In this document: in pieces, positions 1 through 9,500 of the stretch | Layout of the letters: each line of letters begins with the position of its first letter | Position numbering within the stretch: position 1 is the stretch's first letter | Origin: Hyphomonas sp. | GTDB taxonomy: Bacteria > Pseudomonadota > Alphaproteobacteria > Caulobacterales > Hyphomonadaceae | Direction of reading: 5' to 3' | Length of the DNA stretch: 34,696 bases | Assembly (NCBI GenBank): GCA_003486945.1 | Contig: DNFL01000349.1 | Location: 504-35,199 of the forward strand | Made by a program: the position numbers and the translations under genes | The notes under the pieces: generated by a model | What the model was told of the DNA's origin: nothing | What the model saw: the letters and a program-made list of their open reading frames with translations, nothing else | The model's database searches: none

Positions 1-746
1 TCGCCGAACAGTTCGGCACGCTGGAAGCGCTCTATCCGGGGCGGATTGATCTCGGACTCGGGCGTGCTCCGGGTACCGATCAGTTGACGCTGCGGGCGCT
101 GCGCGTGCACCCGGAGGAAGCCGAGCGCTTCCCGCAAGATGTGGTGGAGCTGCAGCTCTGGCTCGGGCCGGTGAAGGAGGGCCAGCGGATCGAGGCCGTG
201 CCGGGATCGAATTCGGACGTACCGCTGTGGATCCTCGGCTCAAGCCTGTTCGGAGCGCAGCTCGCGGCAGAACTCGGCCTGCCCTATGGCTTTGCCTCAC
301 ATTTTGCGCCGCAGGCGCTGGACGAGGCGCTGGAACTTTATCGCCACCGGTTCAAGCCGAACGCGAAGATGGCGAAGCCCTATGCGTTGATCGGCGTCAA
401 CATCATCGCGGCGGAGACCGATGATGAGGCGAAGTTTCTGGCGACCTCGCAGCAGATGTCGTTCGCCAATCTCGTGCGCGGCGAGCGGCGGCTGATGCAG
501 AAGCCGATCGACAATATCGACACTTACTGGACGCCGGCAGAGAAGGCGCGCGCGGCAGCGATGCTGGACGTCGCGATTATCGGCTCGCGCGAGACGGTGA
601 AACGCGGCATCGAGAAATTGCTGGAGCGCACGCAGGCGGACGAGTTGATGGTCGTCTCCGACATGTACGACCAGGACAAGCGGCGTAGGTCGTTCGAGAT
701 CATTGCGGAAGTGATCGGCAAATCCGTCACCAAATCACCCGCCTGA
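1..746 (+). CDS. LLM-class flavin-dependent oxidoreductase, 5'-truncated
   Basis: The reading frame is open from position 3, with no stop before the window edge, so the N-terminus lies outside. The first visible residues, [19 protein letters not shown], are typical of the luciferase-like monooxygenase (LLM) family, bacterial-luciferase-like TIM barrels that use reduced flavin. Further family signs are [20 protein letters not shown], the [10 protein letters not shown] segment and a C-terminal [13 protein letters not shown] region followed by [10 protein letters not shown]. About 248 residues are present of an expected 330 or so. Substrate cannot be told. A TTG at 84 is only an internal codon, not the start. 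It is most likely a housekeeping or flanking chromosomal gene just outside the mobile segment, since the next genes are transfer genes after a 660-bp gap. Confidence 0.9.
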   Translation, partial: AEQFGTLEALYPGRIDLGLGRAPGTDQLTLRALRVHPEEAERFPQDVVELQLWLGPVKEGQRIEAVPGSNSDVPLWILGSSLFGAQLAAELGLPYGFASHFAPQALDEALELYRHRFKPNAKMAKPYALIGVNIIAAETDDEAKFLATSQQMSFANLVRGERRLMQKPIDNIDTYWTPAEKARAAAMLDVAIIGSRETVKRGIEKLLERTQADELMVVSDMYDQDKRRRSFEIIAEVIGKSVTKSPA

Positions 747-1406
747 CCTCGAATAATGCAGACAGAGCGTAGGGCGGCGCCGAGAGACCTGCCGCTTTGC
801 TCCTGCAACTGGCAATGAGGAGCACTTTGTTCACTGGCATGCAAAGCAAAAGCGCGCCCGGCCGCTGACTAAACACAATCTTCTCCAAAGAGTCCGCTGC
901 GCCGAGCCATGTCGAAGGCGTCCGATTTGCTCCCTGTACGAACCAAATGCCCTGCGACATCAACGCCCGCTGCATGTGTGCCGTGCTGGCGCCATTGGTT
1001 GCCCATCTCATTTATCAGCTAGTCGTTGAGAACTCGGGCCTCGGGCTGTGCCCGGACGAAGGCACGGGCACAGCCACATGATGCAATAACTCCCCGGCGC
1101 CGCGGCGTGCCTTCCGAGCGGATTTGTACCCGCTCACCTGCCAGCTCCGAAATAGTCTGTTTCTATCCTGGTGCGCTCTTTCTGCGTTGTGCAAGCGGGC
1201 GGCGTTCAGGCTCTTGCGGACAACTTGCCCGGAGAAATCAGAACTGAGCTCCGCCTCAGGCCTCTCCTGACCCTCTCCCTGACGCGCAGACATCTGCGTT
1301 GCGCTTTGAAATCACTTGTCAACCTTCCAATTCTGACCTTAAACTTTTGGTTGCTCGCTCTGTTCCGGCGGCATGTCCTTGTGCGCAGTCCAATTGGAGC
1401 TCGATC
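747..1406. other. Non-coding stretch between flanking gene and transfer block
   Basis: No ORF here has a convincing ribosome site or a recognisable protein family. The only clear structure is an 11-bp perfect inverted repeat at 1044-1075. This is the likely left junction of the mobile region, but I could not identify an integrase, a tRNA gene or a duplicated attachment core. Confidence 0.5.
1044..1075. repeat. Strong inverted repeat, 11-bp perfect arms
   Basis: GGCTGTGCCCG at 1044-1054 pairs perfectly with CGGGCACAGCC at 1065-1075 across a 10-nt loop. There is no T-run on either side, so it is not a standard intrinsic terminator. It could be a protein site or a junction or oriT-like element at the border of the transfer block. 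Confidence 0.7.
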
Positions 1407-1661
1407 ATGAACCCGTCTGCTTCTGTCACACCGAACCTGAGGCCGCATACGATCCCCCCGGATCCGCAAGACTGGCTCACAACGGAGGAAGCTGCAGGCA
1501 AGCTCGGACTGAATGTGAAGACGCTCGCCAACATGCGCTCACTCGGAAACGGCCCCTGCTTCCACAAGATCGGCGGGAAGGTCTGGTACCTGGGACAGGA
1601 TATCCTCGCCTACCAGCGACGGCGCAGGTTCATTGCTTCCGGGGTCAGGGATGAAGGCTGA
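1407..1661 (+). CDS. Small helix-turn-helix (AlpA/excisionase-like) protein
   Basis: An 84-residue protein. The segment DWLTTEEAAGKLGLNVKTLA (residues about 19-38) followed by NMRSLGNGPCFHKIGGKVWYLGQDILAYQ is the HTH_17 / MerR-like winged fold found in excisionases and small regulators of mobile elements. The ATG at 1407 was chosen because GGAG lies 6 bp upstream; an in-frame upstream start at 1299 has no site. Its stop overlaps the start of the next gene by 11 bases, so the two are probably translated together. In related integrative elements such a gene usually sits further upstream, ahead of repA and parA, which are missing here. Confidence 0.85.
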   Translation: MNPSASVTPNLRPHTIPPDPQDWLTTEEAAGKLGLNVKTLANMRSLGNGPCFHKIGGKVWYLGQDILAYQRRRRFIASGVRDEG

Positions 1662-2232
1662 CTGGACGCTCATCCTGGCCATGGCCGGCATCGGACTTCT
1701 CGCGGTCTCCGCCCTGACCGAAGTTCCAAGTTTCATCTGGAACCGGACGGCGAGCATGCCGGAAGGACTTTATGTCATCCATCCGCAGCCCGGTTACAAA
1801 CGCGGTATGATCGTTGCCTACCGGCCGTCACAAGTGGAAAGCGATCTGCTGGAAGAGCGCAGCTATACCGGTCGCGGCTGGCCGCTGATAAAACGCGTTG
1901 CTGCTGTGTCAGGCGACACAGTTTGCAGGCACGCAGACAGAATTGAGATCAGCGGCACATACGCGGCCACGGCGGCCGCATCCGACGCCGCCGGCCGGCC
2001 CCTTCCTGTCTGGCAAGGGTGCAGGTCGCTTGGACACGAAGACGTGTTCCTGCTGGGCGACGATGAGCGTTCTGTCGATGGACGGTATTTTGGCACCCAG
2101 GATGCGCGCCGCATCCTGGGTGAAGCACGATTGCTGACACTTGAGCGGTTCGGAACGAAGGCAGCGGGAAACCCGGCCTCCTCCGCCTCAGACGCGCCGC
2201 CGCCGGATTGCAGGTCGTCCGATGGCGGATGA
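1651..2232 (+). CDS. traF: S26-family signal peptidase, TraF-type (conjugation)
   Basis: 193 residues. One N-terminal membrane segment (about 7-24) is followed by the S26 motif SMPEGLY with the presumed nucleophile Ser35, and by LIKRVAAVSGD with the presumed general base Lys81. GDD and SVDGRYFG near 136-148 complete the fold. TraF peptidases of IncP/Ti-type transfer systems process or cyclise the TrbC pilin. The ATG at 1651 follows a GGGTCAGGG purine stretch and lies inside the end of the HTH gene. The 3' end overlaps the relaxase start. The C-terminal tail after about residue 168 is low-complexity. With trbC absent from this window, its usual substrate is missing locally. Confidence 0.9.
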   Translation: MKADWTLILAMAGIGLLAVSALTEVPSFIWNRTASMPEGLYVIHPQPGYKRGMIVAYRPSQVESDLLEERSYTGRGWPLIKRVAAVSGDTVCRHADRIEISGTYAATAAASDAAGRPLPVWQGCRSLGHEDVFLLGDDERSVDGRYFGTQDARRILGEARLLTLERFGTKAAGNPASSASDAPPPDCRSSDGG

Positions 2233-3964
2233 TGATTCCTTTGAACCCCGTCTGGGGCCGATCGGACGGCGCACGGCGAAACCGGCAACACAGCTGAAAT
2301 CCCTTGCGCGGCTTGCGCGGTGGGGCAAACCGGCGACCTTCGGACACAAACGCCTATCCAAAGGCTCTGTTAAATCCAGAGGCAGGGGCAAAGGCGCAGC
2401 TGCGATCACGCAGAACTGGGCCGAACCCGGACGGCGCCGCGCGTTTGTCCAGGTGAATATCGCGCCGGCGAGGCTTTCCGGCACGTCGGCATTTTCCTCG
2501 CATGTTGACTACATCCGCAGGGACCACACCAATGAGGACGGCGCGCGGGCGCCAATTTTCGGCCGCGACCAGTCGGACCTCGCAGCGAGTGATTTCAAGG
2601 AGCGATCGAGAGGCGACGATCATCAGTTCCGCATCACCCTTGCGCCATCAGACGCCGGCGAACTGAAAGACCTGACGGCGTTCACCCGCAGGCTCATGCG
2701 CCAGGTTGAGCGCGACCTCAGGACAGAAACGGACTGGATTGCAACGGCTCATTACAATTCACCGCGTCCGCACGTGCACATTGTGGTGCGCGGAAAAAAT
2801 GAAGAAGAAGGCATCCTCATCATCGACAGGAAATACCTGACCCATGGTCTACGCCACCGCACCGAGGAACTCCTGACAGAGGAACTTGGCCAGCAGACAT
2901 GGAAAGAGCGATCCTTGTCGCGCAAACGCGAAGAAACCGCAGAGCAGCTGACCTCCATCGACTGGGACCTGGAAAGGATCTCGCAAGGCGGGCACATAAG
3001 TCTTGCGGCAACGCATGCCGATCTTCAGTCCCACGGATGGAACCGGAAGGTCGCACGGCTTCAACACCTCGAGAAGCTGGGACTTGCGCGCCATAACTAT
3101 GGCGGCGAGTGGCAGCTCGCGGAAAGCTGGAAGGAAAAACTGAGATCGCTGGGAGAACGCACGGCCGCCCTGAACCGGCTCGCACACGATCTCCGCCGCG
3201 CCGGGATTGCGCAAGGCGCTCTCAATGATGCCGCTTCTGCTGCAGGGACCTGGATCACTGGCAGGCTGATATCGCGCGCGCCGCAGCAGGGCCTCAAAGG
3301 CGGCGAGATCGCGTTCATCGACGGCATCGACGGGCGTCTGTGGGTCTGGAAAGCATCACCGGCGCAGGCTGAGCAATTGCCATCGCCCGGCGCAGTCGTG
3401 TCAGTCGAAATCCCGCCCGGCCATCCCAGGTCTGACACCATCCCGGGCGAGCCTGCAGAGCGGGACAATGTGCCGGCGGCAAACCGTGTCCGGATCTTTG
3501 TCAATTCGTGGTCTGCGCTGGAAGAACTTGTCGAGCGCAGGGCATTTAATTGGCTGGACGAAATCCGCGAGGATGCCGTCAGCGGCCATGTCACGGGCTT
3601 TGGCGCCGAAGTCCGCGCGGCGCGCCGCGCGCGCATTCAATACCTGCTCAGCGCTCCGCTTGATTTTGCCGAAAGCGACGAGCTTCACAGGCGCGAGTTT
3701 CTTGCCGCGGCGAGCCGCCTTGCCAGGCGCCTCGAACGACCTTTCGCAGAACTTCAGAACCGGGAAGTGTTCCACGGGGATTATCTCGAAAACATTGATA
3801 CTCCGCAGGGCCGGTTTGCGGTGATCGCGGGCCCGTCAAGGTTCACGCTCATGGCGTTCTCCGAAGAGTTTTCGCGCCTCCGGGGCAAGCCGGTGACGGT
3901 AGAGCCGGATATCGGCCGCATCATCGCCGCGCCCGTACGCGCCAGAGGCATTGCGCGGGACTAG
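2222..3964 (+). CDS. Conjugative relaxase, VirD2-like (DUF3363 family)
   Basis: 580 residues from the ATG at 2222, which lies inside the traF end; an upstream in-frame start at 2141 would add only an Arg/Pro-rich extension. The N-terminus is basic. HVDYIRRD (about residue 97) carries the likely nicking tyrosine, and HYNSPRPHVHIVVRG (about 180-194) is the three-histidine metal motif of MOB-type relaxases. The long C-terminal half matches the DUF3363 relaxases of alphaproteobacterial integrative elements. It would nick oriT, stay bound to the 5' end and be passed to the coupling protein encoded next. No frameshift or stop is visible, so it may still be active. Confidence 0.92.
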   Translation: MADDDSFEPRLGPIGRRTAKPATQLKSLARLARWGKPATFGHKRLSKGSVKSRGRGKGAAAITQNWAEPGRRRAFVQVNIAPARLSGTSAFSSHVDYIRRDHTNEDGARAPIFGRDQSDLAASDFKERSRGDDHQFRITLAPSDAGELKDLTAFTRRLMRQVERDLRTETDWIATAHYNSPRPHVHIVVRGKNEEEGILIIDRKYLTHGLRHRTEELLTEELGQQTWKERSLSRKREETAEQLTSIDWDLERISQGGHISLAATHADLQSHGWNRKVARLQHLEKLGLARHNYGGEWQLAESWKEKLRSLGERTAALNRLAHDLRRAGIAQGALNDAASAAGTWITGRLISRAPQQGLKGGEIAFIDGIDGRLWVWKASPAQAEQLPSPGAVVSVEIPPGHPRSDTIPGEPAERDNVPAANRVRIFVNSWSALEELVERRAFNWLDEIREDAVSGHVTGFGAEVRAARRARIQYLLSAPLDFAESDELHRREFLAAASRLARRLERPFAELQNREVFHGDYLENIDTPQGRFAVIAGPSRFTLMAFSEEFSRLRGKPVTVEPDIGRIIAAPVRARGIARD

Positions 3965-3970
3965 CCAGGA

Positions 3971-4020
3971 CTTCCCGAAACTTCCCGCCAGTTCCCGCCA
4001 GTTCCCGCAATCTCCCGAAA
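3971..4020. repeat. Five tandem 10-bp repeats (TTCCCG decamers)
   Basis: Between relaxase and traG lie five back-to-back decamers: CTTCCCGAAA, CTTCCCGCCA, GTTCCCGCCA, GTTCCCGCAA and TCTCCCGAAA. The core (T/C)TCCCG recurs every 10 bp, about one helical turn, so a protein could bind all copies on one DNA face. Either an operator for traG or an oriT-type accessory-protein site is possible. Confidence 0.75.
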
Positions 4021-4081
4021 CACCATCTGGCCCCAGTCAGCCGAGCGCTTAAGCTTTCTCTTCTTTGGAGGGCCCGCGCGC

Positions 4082-5992
4082 ATGACGCCGACAAAATTCC
4101 TTATAGGCCAGTTTGCCCTGACACTTGTGCTCATCCTCATTTCAATCTGGGGCGCGGCGCAGTGGACTGCAGCCGAACTTGGGCATCAGCCCCGCCTCGG
4201 CGAGGCATGGTTCTGGATTGAAGATTATCCGGTCTACTTCCCCTGGAGGTTTTTCCAGTGGTGGTATGCGTATGACGCGTATGCGCCCCAGGTTTTCGCG
4301 CGCGGCGGTGTCATCGCGTCTCTGGGCGGCCTTGCCGGGATCTTCATGGCCGTCCTCGCCTCAATACACCGCGCGCGTCAGGACAAGGCCTCGACGACTT
4401 ATGGATCTGCGCGCTGGGCCGGCGAACCTGATGTCAGGAAATGCGGCCTCTTCGACAATGACGGACTGGTCATCGGACAGCTTGGCAGGCGCTATCTTCG
4501 TCATTCAGGAGCCTCCCACATTCTCGCCTTTGCACCGACCCGGTCCGGCAAGGGCGTCGGACTGGTGATCCCGACGCTGCTGTCATGGACCGGAAGTGCA
4601 ATCATCCACGACATCAAGGGAGAGAACTGGCAGTTGACTTCGCTTTGGCGATCAGGCTTCTCGCGATGCATCAGGTTTGACCCGACAAGCCTTGCCAGTG
4701 CCAGGTTCAATCCACTCCAGGAAGTGCGCACCGGCCATCTCGACGTTCGCGATGCCCAGAACATCGCCGACATACTGGTAGACCCTGAAGGTGCTCTGGA
4801 GCGGCGCAGTCACTGGGACAAGACCGCTCATTCGCTTCTGGTCGGCGCGATCCTTCACGTCATCTACGCCAAGCCAGACAAAACACTGTCCGGCGTGGCA
4901 TCGCTCCTGTCAGACCCGGCCCGCACAATTGATGAAACGCTTGAGGAAATGCTGACGGCCAATCACCTTGGAACCGAAGACGCGCCGCTGACCCACGCCG
5001 TTGTTGCCGAGGCGGCGCGCGAGCTTCTCAACAAGTCTGAAAATGAGAAATCCTCGGTTGTCTCAACCGCAGTCAGCTTTCTTGGCCTCTACCGCGACCC
5101 GGTCGTGCGGCGCGCGACTTCGGCCTCCGACTGGTCCATCGAAGACCTGCTTCCGGGCGCGCCGCAGGTCTCTCTCTACTTAGTTGTTCCGCCATCTGAC
5201 CTTTCAAGAACCAGACCCCTGATCCGCCTGATCCTCAACCAGGTCGCGAGGCGCCTGTGCGAAACTTTGCCCGCGCCGCTTGCAGACCATCAACCGACCC
5301 TCCTGATGCTGGATGAGTTTCCAGCGCTCGGAAGGCTCGACTTCTTCGAAACGTCGCTCGCATTCATGGCCGGCTACGGCGTGCGCGCTTTCCTGATCGC
5401 GCAATCTCTGAACCAGGTCGAGAAAGCTTACGGAGAAAAGAATGCGATCCTCGACAACTGCCATGTGAAGATCGCATTCGCGACGAATGACGAGCGAACC
5501 GCGCGGCGGATTTCTGACATGCTCGGCACCAAGACGGAGCAGCGTCACCAGCGCAACTATGCGGGCCACCGGCTAGCGCCCTGGCTGAGCCAGGTGATGG
5601 TCTCGCAGCAAGAGACGCAGCGGGCCCTGATGACACCGGGGGAAGTCATGCAGATGCCGGAAAATGATGCGCTGATCCTGCTTGCCAGCACGCCGCCGAT
5701 CCGGGCCAGAAAGGTGCGCTACTATGCTGACAGGAACTTCGCAGGCCGCACCGGCGCCCTGCCTCTGCCGCCCGCAGAAAGCCTGCCTCATTCTGGTGTG
5801 AGTCCGGCCGCGCCCCTCAGGGTCGCTGCGGGAACCGGGTCTGGCCGCAACCTGAAAATCGAGCCCGCGCATTTTCCTTCCGGTGAAGATCCTGATCCGC
5901 GCGGCGAGGCACAAGAGCGCGCAACGCCTGAACCCCGCGCCGGCGTAAGAGATCATATCGCGCGCTATTTTCTTCACTTTGGCGAGCGATGA
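4082..5992 (+). CDS. traG: Type IV coupling protein TraG/VirD4
   Basis: 636 residues. Two N-terminal membrane helices (about 5-25 and 75-96) anchor a cytosolic AAA+-like ATPase. Walker A is APTRSGKGVG (151-160) and Walker B is LLMLDEFPALGRL with Asp411/Glu412; AFLIAQSLNQVEKAYG is the usual motif after it. It delivers the relaxase-DNA complex to a type IV secretion channel. GGAGGG lies 9 bp ahead of the ATG. The stop overlaps the next reading frame. Length and motifs look intact, although no channel genes are present in the window, so it would need a helper system. Confidence 0.95.
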   Translation: MTPTKFLIGQFALTLVLILISIWGAAQWTAAELGHQPRLGEAWFWIEDYPVYFPWRFFQWWYAYDAYAPQVFARGGVIASLGGLAGIFMAVLASIHRARQDKASTTYGSARWAGEPDVRKCGLFDNDGLVIGQLGRRYLRHSGASHILAFAPTRSGKGVGLVIPTLLSWTGSAIIHDIKGENWQLTSLWRSGFSRCIRFDPTSLASARFNPLQEVRTGHLDVRDAQNIADILVDPEGALERRSHWDKTAHSLLVGAILHVIYAKPDKTLSGVASLLSDPARTIDETLEEMLTANHLGTEDAPLTHAVVAEAARELLNKSENEKSSVVSTAVSFLGLYRDPVVRRATSASDWSIEDLLPGAPQVSLYLVVPPSDLSRTRPLIRLILNQVARRLCETLPAPLADHQPTLLMLDEFPALGRLDFFETSLAFMAGYGVRAFLIAQSLNQVEKAYGEKNAILDNCHVKIAFATNDERTARRISDMLGTKTEQRHQRNYAGHRLAPWLSQVMVSQQETQRALMTPGEVMQMPENDALILLASTPPIRARKVRYYADRNFAGRTGALPLPPAESLPHSGVSPAAPLRVAAGTGSGRNLKIEPAHFPSGEDPDPRGEAQERATPEPRAGVRDHIARYFLHFGER

Positions 5993-6003
5993 GAGGAGCG
6001 ATT

Positions 6004-6384
6004 ATGGCAACGACGCCAATCCTGCGGATCAAGATTAAAGACGAGAACCTGCAGAAGCTTCAGCGGCTGAGCGTTGAGCAGGATGTAACCAAAAGCGCTA
6101 TCGTTGACGAGGCTCTGACACTGCTGTTCCTGCCGCCTCTTGAGCGGCCGGAAGCTGTCCTGGTGCGCCACATAACCCGACTTGAAGACAAGATTGCACG
6201 CCTTGATGCTGCCGGCGCATTCCAGGCAGATCTGCTCGTTGAGTTCATCTATGCCTGGCTCCAGCAGAAGCCGGGGCCGCATCCCTTCCGTACACCGACA
6301 GATGACGCGCGGGCAGGTTCAGAACTTGAAGACCTGATGAAGCGAGTGGCCGATCGGTCAAACCCTTACATCTGGGGTCGTTGA
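6004..6384 (+). CDS. Ribbon-helix-helix (CopG-like) transfer-region protein
   Basis: 126 residues. The N-terminal segment ILRIKIKDENLQKLQRLS followed by TKSAIVDEALTLLF has the strand-helix-helix pattern of CopG/RHH DNA-binding proteins, and a coiled, charged C-terminus follows. Start choice: ATG 6004 with AGAGGAG 5-6 bp upstream, rather than the ATG at 5989 that overlaps the traG stop. In related elements this gene sits between traG and trbB, where it may regulate the operon or bind oriT. Here trbB does not follow; after 203 bp comes an opposite-strand TIR gene. Confidence 0.85.
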   Translation: MATTPILRIKIKDENLQKLQRLSVEQDVTKSAIVDEALTLLFLPPLERPEAVLVRHITRLEDKIARLDAAGAFQADLLVEFIYAWLQQKPGPHPFRTPTDDARAGSELEDLMKRVADRSNPYIWGR

Positions 6385-6587
6385 AGGAAAGGCCTTCTGC
6401 TGCCCCACCCAACCCAGCATGTACTGTAGTGTCGGTGCCTATCGCTCAATGTTCGCAACTGTGCCCATTGCTGCCGGCAGATCGGCTTGGCACTTCCGGC
6501 AATTCATCGCCGAAAGCGGTCCTTGGCAAGCCGCTGAGACGGCGCCCAGCGCGCAGAGAACGATACGGTGTGCCGCCCCTTGACGTT

Positions 6588-9500
6588 TCATCGTTCGGGG
6601 AAGTACGGCGCTGGATCGACAACGTCTGCTCCGCGCCTCACCTGAAACATTAGTCGGGCGCGTTCGTCGCTGCGGCCCACAACATCTCCACGCCTGACCT
6701 GGTCGCCGGGTGCCACAACAACCCCGCCGAGATAGCCATATGCCGTGACCAAGCCGTCCTCGTGGCGGAGCAATACCAGCCCGCGAAAATTCCGAAAGAA
6801 GTCGGCGTAAACTACCTCTCCGTCAGCCGCTGCCCTCACCTCAGCATCCTTCGGGTTTTCGAAGAATACGCCGTCCGTATCGTCCCCGTCCTGTGCGCGC
6901 AGCAAGATGCGCCCAGTCGCCGGCCACGCGAAAAATGTTTGCGAACTCATTGCAGACGCAGTCGGGGCCGTCGTGGCCTGCGGCGCAGCCGGTGCGTAGA
7001 TGACCGGGGCTCTCCTTGATGGTTCCGGCGTTGGCGCGCTCTGCGCTTCCGGACTTGGCGTAGGCTGCGCTTGTAGGTTCGGCGCCGGTTCTGCAACCGG
7101 CGGCCTCTGCGCGTTCGGCGCTGGCGTATTTGTGCTTGGCGGCCGCGCAGCGACCCGAGTGCGCAAAGACGCGCAAGGCGCCGCCTGACGAGGTGACACC
7201 AACGACGCGTATGCGGCTTGTTCAGCTGCGGCGAATGACCAATCCCGCGCTAGGGTACAAAAAGTCCGCCAAGCCTCAGCGCGCGATGGCAAAGGCGTCG
7301 AATACCCTCGGCCCGAATCCTCTAACCAGTGAACGATGTCGCCTCCAGCACCGACAAAAGCCATGCGCGGACAATAGACATCCCCCGGCCGGCCCTGCAC
7401 GGCGCTCCGCAGCCAGCGTTTGCTCGCCAGATGCAACACACGCCATTCCACGCACGGCGCGCTCTCCAGTCCATATTGGGCGCCGACTATGGCAAATTGC
7501 CCATCGGGCGTGACACCGTATCCAACAATGCTTGCGTCGGGCGCCACCACGATCCGCTCAATATGCGCGCCACGCGCATCTCCAACCAGCAACACATTGG
7601 GCTCACCACGCACCACGAAGTTCTCGCCGTGATTAAAGGTAGCGATCGCGAATGCTGATGCGTCATCGTTGTCGGCGATCCTTCGCAAGGTAGTTTCTCG
7701 ACCATTGTGGTCTATCGAGATCAGTGCGTCCGACGTTCTGACAAAGACACGTCCGTCCCGAACGCACGCGGCGGCGCGAACCTCCCCCGCTTGATACGGC
7801 CATGACCGTCGTAGGGTTCCATCCGATAGACCAACCTCATGCACACCGCGCGCGTCAGAGAGCAGAGCCGAATCTTCCGTGCACGCACCGGCCAGCCAAG
7901 CGTCCCGAAGATGCGCGGGGAGCGTCGCGCCATCGCCGCGGTCTACCAAGTAAATCTCTCCATTCCGAACCGCAGCAAGTTCATTGCCGACGAACGCGAC
8001 GTATTCTGGAGTTTGCTCGTAGACAGCTATACGCCCGACGCTAGCACCCTCGGCGTCGCGCACAAAATTTGGGTCATCGACTCCGTTCTGGACCACACCC
8101 GCGCGCAAGACAATTCCGGTATTGCCCTCAGCAATCCAGGCCGCGCGGCTGTCGGAGGAGAACAGCACAGGCGTGTGCATGTACGGAAAATCCCGAATGC
8201 GGCCGCTATTGATCCGCCGTGCGTTGGCGCTGACCACTTCGTTGCGAAAACGCGCCACAACTCCCTCGGCGTATAGTACCGCGAACTCGCCATTGCCCGG
8301 TGCAAACACAATAGCCTGTACCGATCCCGCTGCAATCGGTGCGCCATAAACGAGATCGGATTCGCGAGGAGAAAACAGATCCTCCTGGATCCACAGTTTG
8401 ACCGCACCGTCGTCTTGTCCGAGCGCGAGAAACTGATCATCGGCTGAGAACCCAACAGCACTGATCCCTGTTCTGGCGCGGCTCACCTGGATTTCCGAGG
8501 GATTGAGCGACACAACATACGTAATGCCGGCCTCGCCATGCGTTGTGGCCAACCCGCCGGCCGGAGACACCTCGACATAAGACACCTCGCCGCGGAAACC
8601 TCCTCCCGCTGACGCGCGATTGTAGGCCGCACCGATCTGAATAAAATCAGCGCCCAAGCCATCAATAGCGAATGCAAAGCGACAGCCCGGTGTCGCCGCC
8701 CATTCCATTTGATCGCTTGAGACAGGGGATTGTTCGGGCGCTGGCAGAACACATGGATAATCGCGCGGCAGGGGCACATAGCGGTCGGCCGGCGTAAGCG
8801 TGTCGAAGTGAATGTCGCGCCCAAGCTGCGTGGACCCGCCGTCACGCGCCAGCATGAGGCGTCCGTCGGGTTCGTATCTCAAGATTGCGCCACTCGCGGC
8901 CTCCTCGAGCGGATAGACGCCAAGAGGCAGCGTGGGAGAGGCAAGCACATCCGCCAACAATGGATGGATCGAGGGAGCCTCTGGCATGAACCCTCGCTCG
9001 CCATTGCTCGCAGCAATCGTCAGTAAGCCAGCCAACCGCGCGTTGTGCCCGTCCCAACTGAGCGCCGCACTCGACGCGATCAGCTCCGAACGCGCCATTG
9101 TGTTGCGCCATCCAAGCCAAAACGACGCGCCGAGCCCCCCAATCGCGGCGATGCTGAGCATGATGCCCGCAAGAAGCGTGCGTCGCGCGCGGCGCTGCTC
9201 AGCGCGCAACAAGACTTCTTGGCGCCGCACCAACTTGTCGACCGGCTCATTCAGGAGAGCTGCAATGGCACGATTGAAAAGCCCCGCTTCGCCGAAGTTC
9301 GCAAACTCTGGAACGAACAGATCGAGTTCTTCAAGCGAACCCGGAAGCGCTTGTCCGCCGCGTTCGGCCTTGTCGAACCAAAGCGCGACAATCTTTCCTT
9401 CAGGGTGAAGGCGCCGATAGGTCTCGATCTCAAGTGTCACCCATTTCGATTTAGAAGCGGTTGGCGTGCAGATCACGATGAGCGCACGGCTATTGGCAAG

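Noticed and set aside
747..1406. tRNA or attachment site at the left border
   Set aside because: I looked for a tRNA-like cloverleaf and for a duplicated core at the right side and saw neither.
2141..2221. Upstream start for the relaxase
   Set aside because: It would add 27 Arg/Pro-rich residues read in another frame of traF; the ATG at 2222 fits the compact overlapping gene order.
6381..6653. Plus-strand frame after the RHH gene that might be a trbB N-terminus
   Set aside because: The TTG overlaps the RHH stop as a trbB start might, but the sequence does not resemble TrbB and runs into the opposite-strand TIR gene.
6588..6890. Active M23 endopeptidase domain at the C-terminus of the TIR protein
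   Set aside because: The overall fold motifs are present, but the first His/Asp and the final His-x-His ligands are missing, so catalysis is unlikely.
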